In this document: piece after piece, positions 27,101 through 38,600 of the stretch
Layout: each line of letters begins with the position of its first letter
Position numbering within the stretch: position 1 is the stretch's first letter
NCBI GenBank assembly: GCA_030248065.1
Contig: JASAMV010002062.1
Span: forward strand, 1 to 64,000
Length of the DNA stretch: 64,000 nucleotides
Source: Rhynchonema sp. JSB1_4
Lineage: Eukaryota > Nematoda > Chromadorea > Monhysterida > Xyalidae
Reading direction: 5' to 3'
Made by a program: the position numbers and the translations under genes
Notes under the pieces: model-generated
The model's database searches: none
What the model was told of the DNA's origin: nothing
The model's input: the letters and a program-made list of their open reading frames with translations, nothing else

Positions 27101-27269
27101 CTGAAACACGGAGGTGACGTGAGTTGGAGTTGGCACAAACACAGGGTTCGAACGGGATTGATCTGCTGGATTCGGGATCCGATGGGGTGCGCACTATCAG
27201 ATCCACACACGAGCTATCGCCGTTGTGTGATTAAGCTTGACAGTTTGACAGCTTCACTGTTTGAAACAA

Positions 27270-28466
27270 ATTCATAAATCTTTGGCAGTTTTTGGAGCTC
27301 CACTAACTATCGTTTTTTTGTCCACCACTTGGTTTATACAAAAAATGTCCCAAAAATTTAGTTCCAACTGTCGGGAATTCCAATCAGAAAGTCTTCTGAT
27401 AACGTTCTCGGCATTTTGAGGGAAAATGATCGAGCGCGGGTTCAACATTGCGTCTTTTTATGAATTTTTGCTTGATGAACACTCACAGCCCCTTACTTTG
27501 TCGACAAGGTCGTCAGACTTGTTGACTCAGGCTCTAACATTTCATTCGTGGCAGTTCAAAATTTTCGAATTTCTGGGTTGTAAAGATTGCTGTCGTGTTG
27601 AAACATTGACACATTTAAAAAACAACGAGGTTTCAGGCTTCAAAACATTTTAGACCTTGTCAAATTTCCCGTAATGGATGTTCCCATTCCAACGTTATTT
27701 TTGTTTCTGTGTTTTCTGTGTTTTTTGATCCTTATCATCATCTACATCTCTCGATCCGTAACTATCCACTGGCCCACTTAACACTTGTAATTATTTATGG
27801 TTTCGTCGTTACTGTCCAGCTTATGCGTGTTGTTGACGTTACCATGTTGCTTCTGATGCAATAAAAAACTTGAACTTGAACTTAAACGTGCCCCATATGG
27901 GGGGCGTATTTATTGAGTGGGAGAAACATTTTTGGGTTTTTCCATAAAAAAACATTGCAGTTTTTGACGTTTTGTGCACAGTTTCATACCGACTTCCTAT
28001 AATTATTTAGTGCGGCTTGCTAGGGTGACGGCTGAGTTAGGTTAGCAGTCAGTCACAGGTGTCACTGTAAATAAGCGTTATTACGCGCGACGTGCGCCAC
28101 GGTGGCGGCAACGACCAACAAGAAAGATTGCGATTGTGCGATTGCGAACACCAACCGTCGACGAACCTTGAATGCTTCACACTGGTCAAGGAAAATCTCG
28201 TGTTTTTAATTTAAAAAAAACAAAATATCTGACTCTTCAAAAAAAATTTAAAAGAAGTTTTTTAATTAACTACTGTTTTTTGAAACAACCTTGGTGTGAA
28301 TCAAACCCGATCTTTACCAATTTTTGTTATCATGCCCACTGATAATCAAGACATCCGTTTATGTCGCCCAGCAAACAAAACACACAGGCGGGCAGAAAAC
28401 GCATCGATTGAATCGGGTTGGTCACGTCACATGATGAAGCACACATACTACATAATATACCTTACA
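27270..28466. other. Intergenic sequence, nothing recognised
   Basis: AT-rich, with an AATAAA at about 27860 on the plus strand but no gene I can attach to it. No coding or transposon structure was identified. Confidence 0.35.
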
Positions 28467-28829
28467 TTAGGGAGACGTTAACCTTTCGTTCACCCACTCC
28501 TTATAATTTATCGTATAGTCCAGCCATGAACTCAAGAGACGACTTATTTTGAAGTTGGCTTGTACGGATCCAATAGTTTTTCCGTTCCACGTATTTCGGA
28601 AATGAAAGAAAGAGAAACGCATGTATTTTTTAAAAACACGCTCTCCACCTCGGTGTGTAAAAACTTCCCGTTTGACTCCCAAAACATTTGTCTGTTGAAC
28701 GACGCTGCTGTTCGCGTAAGCACGCAACAAATTGAGGTCAGCGACCAAGCAAGCTTTAATAAAAAGAGTCGTCACTTGAGCTCGTGGTTGGACTATACAC
28801 ATTATGATAATGCTGTATATCTTCAGCAT
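28467..28829 (-). pseudogene. Decayed partial copy of the two-span receptor ectodomain exons
   Basis: The frame VADLNLLRAYANSSVVQQT is nearly identical to LADLNLLRAYANSNVIQHT at about 17.05 kb. The similarity continues through the small intron (TTTCTCTTTCTTTCATTTCC is kept) into RLLSSWLDY. Relative to the intact gene this copy has an extra base after the QQT codons that shifts the frame, and it has lost the intron's GT donor. Retention of the intron shows a DNA-level duplication, not a retrocopy. Confidence 0.65.
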
Positions 28830-29039
28830 TATCGTGAGTTTTACGTTTACTAATCGATCTTTTCACGTGATGTGTGTGACTATAGAACTGGGACTCATAG
28901 GCTTATGAACAGCATGAGACGGTTCAACATCAAACGTTTGTAACGATTCTATGACAGATTATGTAACCCGAGTGCGCACGCATGCAACGGGAGAAGATGA
29001 AAGCAACAAAAACTGAACGCGCTTGAACAAGTTTCGCAA

Positions 29040-31720
29040 AGAATTCGGACAAAAAGAAGAAAAATTAGGGCCAATCGGTACCGCCCACACCAAACAAGGT
29101 GCTAGCGTAGGATCGGTCACGTATAGGCACACGAGCTGATAATAAATAGGATCGTACAACTGCGCCAAAATCGGTCACTGAATGCACGGCATCCACAAAC
29201 GCAATAAAAATTAAGAAATCAAACGTTGAAGGTACCTCTGGCTCCAATGAGTGGCTTTGTCACGCACATTGAGCTGAAACACGGACCAAACCTTCCGAAC
29301 AGCACTTTTTCGCGCCCCAGTTGCGTCGCACCCTGTGAATATATAATATTGTTGGAACATCAGCTGGCTAAGCATGCCAATTTATTTACAGTGGCACTAA
29401 TAATTTGTATTTGTCAGCCAAAACTGATGTGAGATCTGAAATGCGGCTCATACTTCACAAATCTACTGTAGCATACAGGGTTGGAAAAAAATTTTAAACT
29501 AAGTCTTTGTTAAAAAACAGTTTTTTTAAATGTCTCAGATTCGGGGTAATTTGACAAAATTTGCCTAAAAACGCGCGAAAACGCAAAACAAAACGTGCAA
29601 CTTTAATTGACAAGTCACTTTGGTGACTTGGTTTGCATCACTTATCAAGTTTACTTCATTTCGGTGCGATCCAACAGTCTGTGCTTGAGATGGACCGATG
29701 ATTCTTGCTCTATGGTATCAGGCACAGTTTGTGGTCCAATAAGGAAGATGTACTCATAAACAACACAGGATTCAGACAATAAGCAGCAGAAACACTTGTC
29801 AGGTCGCTGAATCAGTCGTATCTGACCAACCCGATGGGGTATGACATGGAAGTACCACGTAGGTATACATCCATACTGTATCTCGTGTATCACGGGAAGT
29901 TATAATAACATCATTTGGGGCATCTTAGGTACCAAATACATGCCCCAAAAGTGGTCATGTGATGTGAAGAAATTTTTCGAAACTTGAGAAAAAATGACAA
30001 AAAATAACCCCCAGAAAGGCCTTTTTGGACGTTTTAGAGCACTTTCTTCCGCCGAAAAATTTAAAAAAGAATGTTTTACAGAAATTTTGTTATTTTTTCA
30101 AAAACCTTTTTTTGTCCAACCCTGGTAGCACATTCGCAAGCGTTTCACACCCACTCAAAAATGTTTCGCTGCTAGTGTCAATGAGCCGGACATGGGGCTA
30201 TTGTGGAAGCATGCTATCCTGAATCATTCTAACGACTAATCTACAAAAACTGAAACATCAACAAATCAACGAAGTAAGCCGATAAATCGCTGTGTGACTC
30301 TGCGTTTTGTCTGTTATCATGCCCAATCGGTGGCGCATTAGTCGTGTCAGACAGATGTTACACAATTAGCCACGTCTACCACTTGCCTGCCCCCATACGA
30401 ACCTGTGCGACAAACGTTTTGATGGTGTCAGAATCGGGCTCGGATGGTAATCACTGATGCTAGTGAATTACAGGATGCCGAACTGAGTTTCTGCCGTCAT
30501 CACTCGGTGTCGGTGTGCGTCAGGACGTTGTTGTTGTTGTTGGTAGTGACCCGTGACTGTGACTGTATGATCCATTCATCAGCATGCTGCGGTGATTGTG
30601 AGTGGTCAGATGGTCAGAGTTGGAGCTCACTGATTGGCTTGATGCTGATATTTTTACTGAAATCGACCGGATCACCACTGCTGCTGTGATCAGGGTTGGG
30701 CAAAAAACGTTTTTTTAAAACGCCCAGATGACCAAAATATGCCCCCAAAAATGGAAAACGCTCATGTTGGGAAGAAAACGTGGTTAAATGAAGTAATTCT
30801 ATGTGTTCTGAAGCAAAATAAACGGGTTTCAACCATTTTCTAGCGAGTTGTTAAGATCCCATATCAGACCCGCATCATGGGACCAACTTTGGCCGGGGTC
30901 ATCACTGAAAGTCAAACTCCGTATATCGACGTATCTCGACAAAGTAAAAATTGGTCGAAAATTTTTTGAAAAAAATGGGACAAACAATTGATTTTCCTTG
31001 ATAATCAGGGTACTTTCCCTGAAAAATCAGGGAAAATCAAGGAAATTCAGGGTTTAAAAAAACGAAAAACAGCCCAGGCGTCTTTTTTAAAAAAAAACGT
31101 CGTTTTTTTAAGAAAAAACGCCGTCGTTTTTTTTGCCCAACCGTGGCTGTGATTGTCAAACGACTATGTGCTTGACTGATCGATGTTTCGAATGGACCTG
31201 AATCGTCTCCAGGATTAATGGCGATTCGAATGTTGTCTGATATCGATCGCACGCTGCTATTGTTATACTCGCCGCTCTGATCAGTTTGAGCGCGGAACAG
31301 GGTTTCCGATAGAAACATGGCAAATCTACAAAAACATTAAGTTTGTTGTTTGAAAGGCAGCGAAACATGACACATTGCTTCCCGAATCTCAGGCAAGCCA
31401 ACACACAAAAATCGTACCAATTTTCTCACAAATAACAACACTGCGGATAACAGGTGAACTAACGAAATGACGAGTTCCGATCACATATGCGGGATGATTC
31501 ACAAATGCACAGAGGGCGACAAACGCAAATCGGTGTCTTCCTAAAAGACGACGCAGATATACAGATCTCGAGTAAGTTTGGGGTTGAAAGCTGAGGGTCC
31601 GCGCGTGGTGCGAGTGACCTTTGTATATGCAGGCATATGCGCCCGGCACCGTCTGCGGCTCGCACGCATTCACCCACGTGCTCCGCGGCGCTTTCGGTTT
31701 TCGTTGGCCCCTCCCTATCC
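29040..31720 (-). CDS. Possible exons of a paralogous receptor gene, uncertain
   Basis: Minus-strand blocks look coding by residue content: one near 31.3-31.1 kb (SGEYNNSSVRSISDNIRIA), one near 30.6 kb (SNSDHLTTHNHRSMLM), one at 29893-29651 (CIPTWYFHVIPHRVGQIRL) and one near 29.23 kb with a hydrophobic stretch (TFDFLIFIAFVDA). They lie just upstream of the decayed ectodomain copy at 28.5-28.8 kb, so they may be the front part of the same paralogue. I could not join them reliably, and some may be chance. Confidence 0.25.
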
Positions 31721-33385
31721 TCAACTTAACTCTGAGATCTGTACAAGTGCAAATTTTAGATCAGAAAAAGACGCAGGCAGTTACAAAATAGACCTCAGCA
31801 GGCGGCGATGGGCGGAACATAAAAACAAAATAAACAAAAATGAAAAATATAAATGAAGAGCTCGGGAGAGATGATCAGTGGGGTCACAATTTTGAAAAAA
31901 TTTAGTGAAAAAAAACGCTGAAATTAAGCGGGACTTTGCGGGCATGGAAAAATTTGACATTATTGTTTCACAGGTAGAAGCCGTTTATCTCCACCGTATG
32001 GAGTGTAAAACAAATGTTTGCGGGCTTACGTCCAAAGCATAAACGTGAACCAACCAAACACACGCACGCCATTTGACAAAGTAATACATGTTATGCGTGG
32101 AAAACAAAACAATACCATAAGTTAAAAAGACAAAAACACAATAAAACAAACAAAACCAAACAAATAACACACATCCAGAGTTCGGCAAGAAACGAAAGAA
32201 AAAAATTTTCGTTTTTTCCCTTTTTCCTCGAAAAAAATGGTACACAAAGAAAAGGAAAAAAATAGAGGAAAAAATGAAGCAATAGGAAAAACCGTTGTTT
32301 TTTCAGGAAGAAAAACAAAAAAATCGAAAGGAAAAAACGTTTGTCCAGCAAAAAAATGAAATACCCTTTTAATAAAAAAATACCCTTAAAAATAGCCTTT
32401 TATGAAGAATTTTTTCCAAGGGGCAAAAATAGGTCAAATTTTCTACCTCAAAAAGTGACTTTTTCCCGAATTTGGGTCTTCGCCCCCCTTCCCCCCTCGG
32501 GGGTACACTATCTCTCTCCCCCTCCGAAAAAAACGGAGGGTCCGCTATCTCCCCCTCCGGACCAGGAACTACACTGGCTCGGTGTAAACGTGAAACATTG
32601 CCTGCTATTAACGTGGAATGTTTCAAGTTTACACCGACCTCTGCTGTTTTACAGACAAAAATAGCTTTTTTTCATCTCAAACTGGCTGTTTTTTTTTCAT
32701 GGAAAGAAAAAATAGCAAAAAAATGGTCATTGAGAAAAGGAAAAATATTTTTCTTCCTTTTTTCCAATTAGGAAAAAATGAGCAAAAAAATTTTTTTCCG
32801 AACTCTGCACACATCACCACAAAACGCAACAACAATCGAAAAACGAAATAAAGACACGTGGCTGACAATGCCGTATCGCCCTGAATTTGAAGCACCGGAA
32901 ATGGATCGGGAACTACTGTAGCCAACTCGACTACGCTCGACTTAGACAACCAATTATTTTCTTTTTCTTATCATTATTCACCAATTCTTTTTCATTTGAG
33001 AGAGTGACTAATTTTATCCATCCATCCACCATCCATCCACCCGTTTTGTGTGTGCATGAGCATAGTCTCCCATACTTAAGGGCAAGGCTTAGGCTTCTAT
33101 TTGGGCACCAGCCTGAATCAAATAAAACACACAGCCACGGCGAAAAACGGCTGTATCTTTCGTGGACGGTGGACGCGTGCTCTGTCGGGTGGATTTCCGT
33201 CCGTATAATTAGTCGCTCGTTTTCATTTCGCACGTTTTTTCTCATGGCTCGGAAAGTTAACGACAGGTTATGGTGGTGGGTGACTAACTGATTTAAAACC
33301 GTTGTTTGTCCCACCCGGTCTTGTAACTTTGCTTCTATCACTAATTTACGTGCATGGTTTTATGCGTCACTGAGAGCAATAAACC

Positions 33386-33776
33386 AACCATAGATAGATG
33401 ACCCAAGTCCGAAATCTGGGGGGGGTCGACCCAAACTTGTTGACGATAGATAGATGGTGGGGGTCGCCAAAAATCAAGGTATAATATAGTGCATTAAGTA
33501 GGTAATGATGAGCAAATATTAATGAAAATGTATACAGATGTACTAAATCCGCGCGTAGCGCGCGATTTTTTGCTATTTGGGACAAAAATACCGATTTTGA
33601 GCTATTTTAAGTCAAAAATGTCCATGTTGGGGGCGATTGTTGTTGCCGATAGATAGATTGTTCCCAGAATTTGTTGACGGTAGATAGATTTGCCCATATG
33701 TGTTGACGATAGATAGATGAAATCAAAAAGTGTTGACGATAGGTAGATGAATTTGGGGGGCCCCCCACCCCCCCAG
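33386..33776 (-). mobile_element. hAT-type MITE, TAGTACTTGG family, truncated and reversed
   Basis: The right end CCCCCCAGTACTACCCTG is the complement of the CAGGGTAGTACTTGGGGG terminus of the copies at 57500 and 58513. The interior has the family's repeated GTTGACGATAGATAGAT units and a GCGCGTAGCGCGCG palindrome. The other terminus is missing, so no target duplication can be shown. Confidence 0.65.
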
Positions 33777-34663
33777 TACTACCCTGCCCGGAGGGGAAAT
33801 TACTGTACGTGTACCTTGGTCGGGGAAATTAGTGTACCTTAAGGGGGTCCCCCCCCCAGGAACTACACTGATCTCGAGTAAGTAGATTTATGCTTTTCGA
33901 AGGCAAAAATAGGTGTTTTTCGACCTCGGAACCCCTAAAAATCGCGCGCTCCGCGCGAAAACACCCAAAAATGGTCATTTTAGGCCAATTTTCGGCAAAA
34001 ATGTGAAAAAGTACCCATTTTTAGGCCAATTTTGCAGTAAAATTGCATGCAAAAAAGGGCCTTTTTTCGCCTTTTGACGGACCATAGGGGTATCTTGGGT
34101 AGCCTCTGGGGGTATCTCGAGTAACTCCGAAACCTTCCCCCCCCTAGGGTATCTTGGGTCGATTGGCCTGCCACCACACTGTCCCAACTGCTAGGTAACT
34201 TTCTTCCTCCCAAACCCATACCTCCCAAACTGGCTTGCTAGCTTTCTTGCTCCGGTCATCAAGTCAAAAAAGTGTTGTTTTTAGTGCCAAAATGACCATT
34301 TTATGGGCCAAAATGGTCAAATTTGCTCACACATGGACAAAAACACGCATTTTAGGGCGTATTTTGGCATAATTTCGACCAATTTTCATACCCCTGTTTT
34401 TGACTTCTGGCTGGACCAATACCCCCAAATCGTGGTACCTGGCTAGCTAGCTAGCTTTCTTGCGCCAGACCCCTCCAGCTAGCTAGCTTTCTTGCTCGAA
34501 CCAACTACATCACTACCAATAGGCACCACTGTAGTGTCTGTGCTGACATTACTGTGTCAAAAGTACCTTATTTGGGCGTTCCCTATCCTTATACACTGCG
34601 GTTCTTTATCGATTTTTTTCGGCTTTTTTACGAAATATAAAAAACCGGTTTTTCCGCCAGTAT

Positions 34664-35043
34664 CAGTGTAGTTCCTGGTCCGGAGGGGGAGATAGCGGAC
34701 CCTCCGTTTTTTTCGGAGGGGGAGATAGTGTACCTCCGAGGGGGGGAAGAGCCAAATTCAGGAAAAAGTCACTTTTTGAGGTGGAAAATTTGACCTATTT
34801 TTGCCCCTTTTTGGAAAAAATTCTTCATAAAAAGGGTATTTTGGCGACTTTTGAGAACATTGACCTGAAAATCACACATTTTTGGCCTAAAAATGCCCAT
34901 TTTAGGCCTAAAAATGCCTATTTTAGGCAAAAATTGTGGGAGATAGTGTACCCGGAGGGGGAGATAGGGGGATAGTGTACCACCTGAGGGGGAGATAGCG
35001 TACCCGAGGGGGGACCCCCCCTCCCCCCCCAGGAACTACACTG
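34664..35043. mobile_element. hAT-type MITE, CAGTGTAGTTCCTGG family, complete
   Basis: Perfect 15-bp inverted ends (CAGTGTAGTTCCTGG and CCAGGAACTACACTG) are flanked by the 8-bp duplication GCCAGTAT at 34656-34663 and 35044-35051. The interior is rich in GGGGGAGATAG units near both ends and TTTTTAGGCC-type text in the middle. An 8-bp duplication and a CAGTG terminus are characteristic of hAT elements. Confidence 0.92.
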
Positions 35044-35694
35044 GCCAGTATAGTTAGCAGTTGTTGTTAAAAAAGTAAAAAATGTGTTTTCTTGGTCTTA
35101 TGGTGAAAAATTTTGTTCATGGCCACGGCCAGTGGTGTGGCTGGGGGGGGGCAGTGTAGTACTAGCCCAAAAATTACCCATTTTATGCCTAAAAATGCCC
35201 ATTTTAGGTCAAAAAAATGTCTATTGTGGGCAAAAATTGAGGCGGTTAGTGTATCTTGTGCTGCGGTTTTTGTACCACTGCACCTTGGCCGCGCGAGGCG
35301 GTTGGTGCACCTCTGGCGCATAGTAGTGGCAACAGGGTTTATTTTTCAAAATGGGCTAGTAGCAAGAAGCTAGTAAAATCAAAAATTTAGTGGCTTTTTT
35401 GCCGCTGAAATGCCAATTTACCAGCTTTTTTGGCCAAAATACAAAATTTAGTAGCTTTTAGGCTAATAAATTTGAAAATTTACTAGCTTTTCAAATAATT
35501 TTAGTAGCTAAAAAGCTACTAAATTTGGTTAAAAAAATCCATGAGTGGCAAGGGGGTTCTGTTTCCAACAATACTGTTGGAGACGTACCTTTGCTTTGCT
35601 GTTTCCTTTCGTTCCGTGACTTTCATTCAGGTTTTGCTGTTGAAAATTGAACTTGATTGTCGTTCATCGTCCGTCTCCAATCCCCAGTCAACCG

Positions 35695-38600
35695 ATGGCC
35701 TTGGTCAAGCATCTTATTGTTGACGCAGGTGCCTTTATTCGCAGCGAGAAGTTACAGGTTCGCAGTTTGAGTTTAGCTTTTGTATTCAGAGATGTCAATC
35801 GGGCCGGGTTTGTTCGTTTAATCGAAAAGTCACGAATATAAACGTTGTTCGTCTCGATGTCGGTGATGTTTCACTCGTGGGTCACGAGCGACATGAATAC
35901 CCACCTGTAACAAGATTTTTTTTCATCCCTATCATGTTTATGTTTCGGGCTTTTTTCAGGGTTTTTCGTTTTCGGAGTTTTCCGTTTCGGGGTTTTCGAC
36001 GGCCACTGGCCACCCAGTGTACCTACCTATACTTGCGGGCCGGGAAAAAACCGTTTTTTTTTTCGGAAAAACCGAAAAAACCGTTTTTTAACGAGGCCCG
36101 GAAAAATACGTTTTTATTTTTCCATAAATTTTTCCAAGTGACAACTTTTGGAAAAAAACGGTTTTTTCCAAAAATTTCCGAGATATTTTCCAAGGTTGCG
36201 AGAGGATGTTGTCAAAACCAATGTAAATCGGTAAACAGTTCAAAATGAGCACTTTCTGATCTCCAAGTGCTTTTTTAGCCTGTTTCAGGCCATTTCCCGA
36301 CGAAATTTTCTCCAAAATGGGCGTTTTTGGACCATGGGTATCCTTAAGTACTGGAAAAATATTTGGAAAAAACGTTTTTTTCCAAAAATATATTTTGCTG
36401 AAAAATACGCAAGTATATACCTGCCCATTTTTTCGGAGCGGCGGTTAGTGTACCTACCTGGGGGGAAGATGGAGACCCAAATTCAGGAAAAAGTCTCTTT
36501 TTGAGGTCGAAAATTTGACCTATTTTTGCCCCTTTTTGAAAAAAATTCTTCATAAAAAAGGTATTTTGGCGACTTTTGACAACATTGCCCTAAAAATTAC
36601 CCGTTTTAGGACTAAAAATGCCCATTTTAGCCCTAAAAATGCCTATTTTTGGCAAGAATTGAGGCGGTTAGTGTACTAGTGTACCCTGATCGCGGCGGTT
36701 AGTGTACCTTAGGGAAGGTACCCTCCCCCTAGAACTACACTGGTGGCGGGCCAGGTTTAACGATACCCGTGGTCAGTGGTGTAGCTACCCAGACGGGGCG
36801 GCAACCTACTGTACCACCCAAAATGCGGGGCGGCAACCTACCTACTGTACCAGCCGAGCTAGGGGGGTCGTACCACTTGGGGGGAAACCGACGCTTGGGT
36901 CATCTGGAAACCGAAATTTTGGAACGAAATTTTTTATGTCTAAATACTGAAGAAAATGTGGCCTAAAACACTAATTTCGCGCGCAGCGCGCGATTTTTCG
37001 CCTATTTGCAGACAAATATGCTAATTTTATGCAATTTTAAGCCAAAAATGAATGTTTTGGGTGAAAAGTTAGGTGGGGCGGCAACCTACCTACTGTACCA
37101 GGGGAGGGGCGGCAACCTACCTACTGTACCAGGTGAGGGGCGGCAGGTGGTACCCTATCTCCACCTCAGGTGGTACCCTATCCCCCGATATCCCCCTGCC
37201 TCCGCGTACACTATCTCCCCCAATTTTTGCCCAAGGTTGACAAATTTGGGCCTAAATTGGGTATTTTTAGGCCAAAATTTGTGATTTTTGGGTCACGGTG
37301 GTCAAAATACCCCAACTTTTTTCTAAAAAAGACAGAAATAGATCAAAATTTTCACCTCAAAAAGTGACTTTTTCCTCAATTTTCTTCCCCGCCCTGTATA
37401 GTTCCTGCGTTAAGTATTGGACTTACTATAGGTTTGGTATTGGGTTTTGGGACTGGCATTGGTTTGGTATTGGGTTGGGTTTGGTATTGCTTTGGTGGTG
37501 GGTTTTGGGTGAGGTACTGGGTGTGGTATTGGTTTTTTTCTGTATTTGTTAGGTATATCTACCAGTTATCAGCGATCTGGTTTTTTTTCTTATTAAATTT
37601 TTTTTTTTTCTTCACTATTATTCTTTTCCCAACCCCCCCCCCCCCCCCCCCCCCTGATCGTGACCCAGTACCTGGACAAACCCAATACCAATACTACCCA
37701 ATACCAATGCTAGACCAGCATCAATACCAATACCCAATACCAGTTTTGGGTCAATACCATGCACCGGAATTGGTGTCAGTATTAACTGATATGGTACTGG
37801 GTATTGGGTATTGTGCGCATCCAAAGGCGTCTTCATTGCCCCGCTGGATACGCCCATGTGGCGGAAAAAACAGTTTTTTAAATTCCGAAAAAACAAACGA
37901 TAAAGAACCGTAGTGTATATATAAGGGACCCCAAAATAGCGTATTTTCGACCCATGTTGACGTTAGTACTACAAACAGTGTCATGGTGTCCAAGGGAGTT
38001 TTTGACACTCAACTACCAAAATGATCAAAACAAGGCATTTTTTACACCTCGCGCCTTCGACCAAAGTCTGGCTGACGAAAATATTTTCTAAATTTTACAA
38101 AAATCTGCGAAAAAACATGCTTCGAAAAAAGTTTCTAAGCGGCTGCAGTTTTTTGTCGGTTTTTTCTTTTTTTCACCTCCAGACATACTTGCCTATTTTT
38201 CCGCAAAATATATTTTTGGAAAAAAACGTTTTTTTTCTTCCAGAAACGTCTATCTTGGAAAAAATTTGTCGAGCAATGGTGTGAAACAGACTAAAAATGC
38301 ACCTGGAGCTTAAAATGTGCTCATGTTGAACTGTTTAGCACTGATTTACAGTAATTTTGACGACATCGTTTCGCGACCTTAGAAAACTTCTAGGAATTTT
38401 TTTTGGAAAAAACTCGTTTTTTCCAAAGGTTGCCACTTGGAATAGTTTCCGGTTTTTTTGCGAAAAAACGTTTTTTTCCAGCCCGCAAGTACTCCTCCAG
38501 AAACCGTCAGAAAAAAACGTTTTTCTCACAAAAAAAACGTTTTTTTCAGCCGCAAGTATACGTACATAGACGATTATCATGACGTGCTTTATGCGCCAAA

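Larger units (their letters stand above)
31720..35694. other. Transposon-rich region upstream of NOB1
   Basis: It contains a truncated, reversed TAGTACTTGG-type MITE (about 33386-33776), fragments of TAGTTCCTGG-type MITEs (about 32344-32580 and 33776-33870), a complete one at 34664-35043, A/T-rich palindromic stretches near 32.2-32.8 kb that repeat GGAAAAA-type text, and a short (TCCATCCACCA)-like repeat near 33.02 kb. The NOB1 promoter should lie near its right edge. No coding exon was found. Confidence 0.5.

Noticed and set aside
37430..37810. Possible CRISPR-like or satellite array of TTGGTATTGGG and CCCAATACC units
   Set aside because: The units are irregular, inverted around a C run and without spacers; it is low-complexity sequence in a NOB1 intron.
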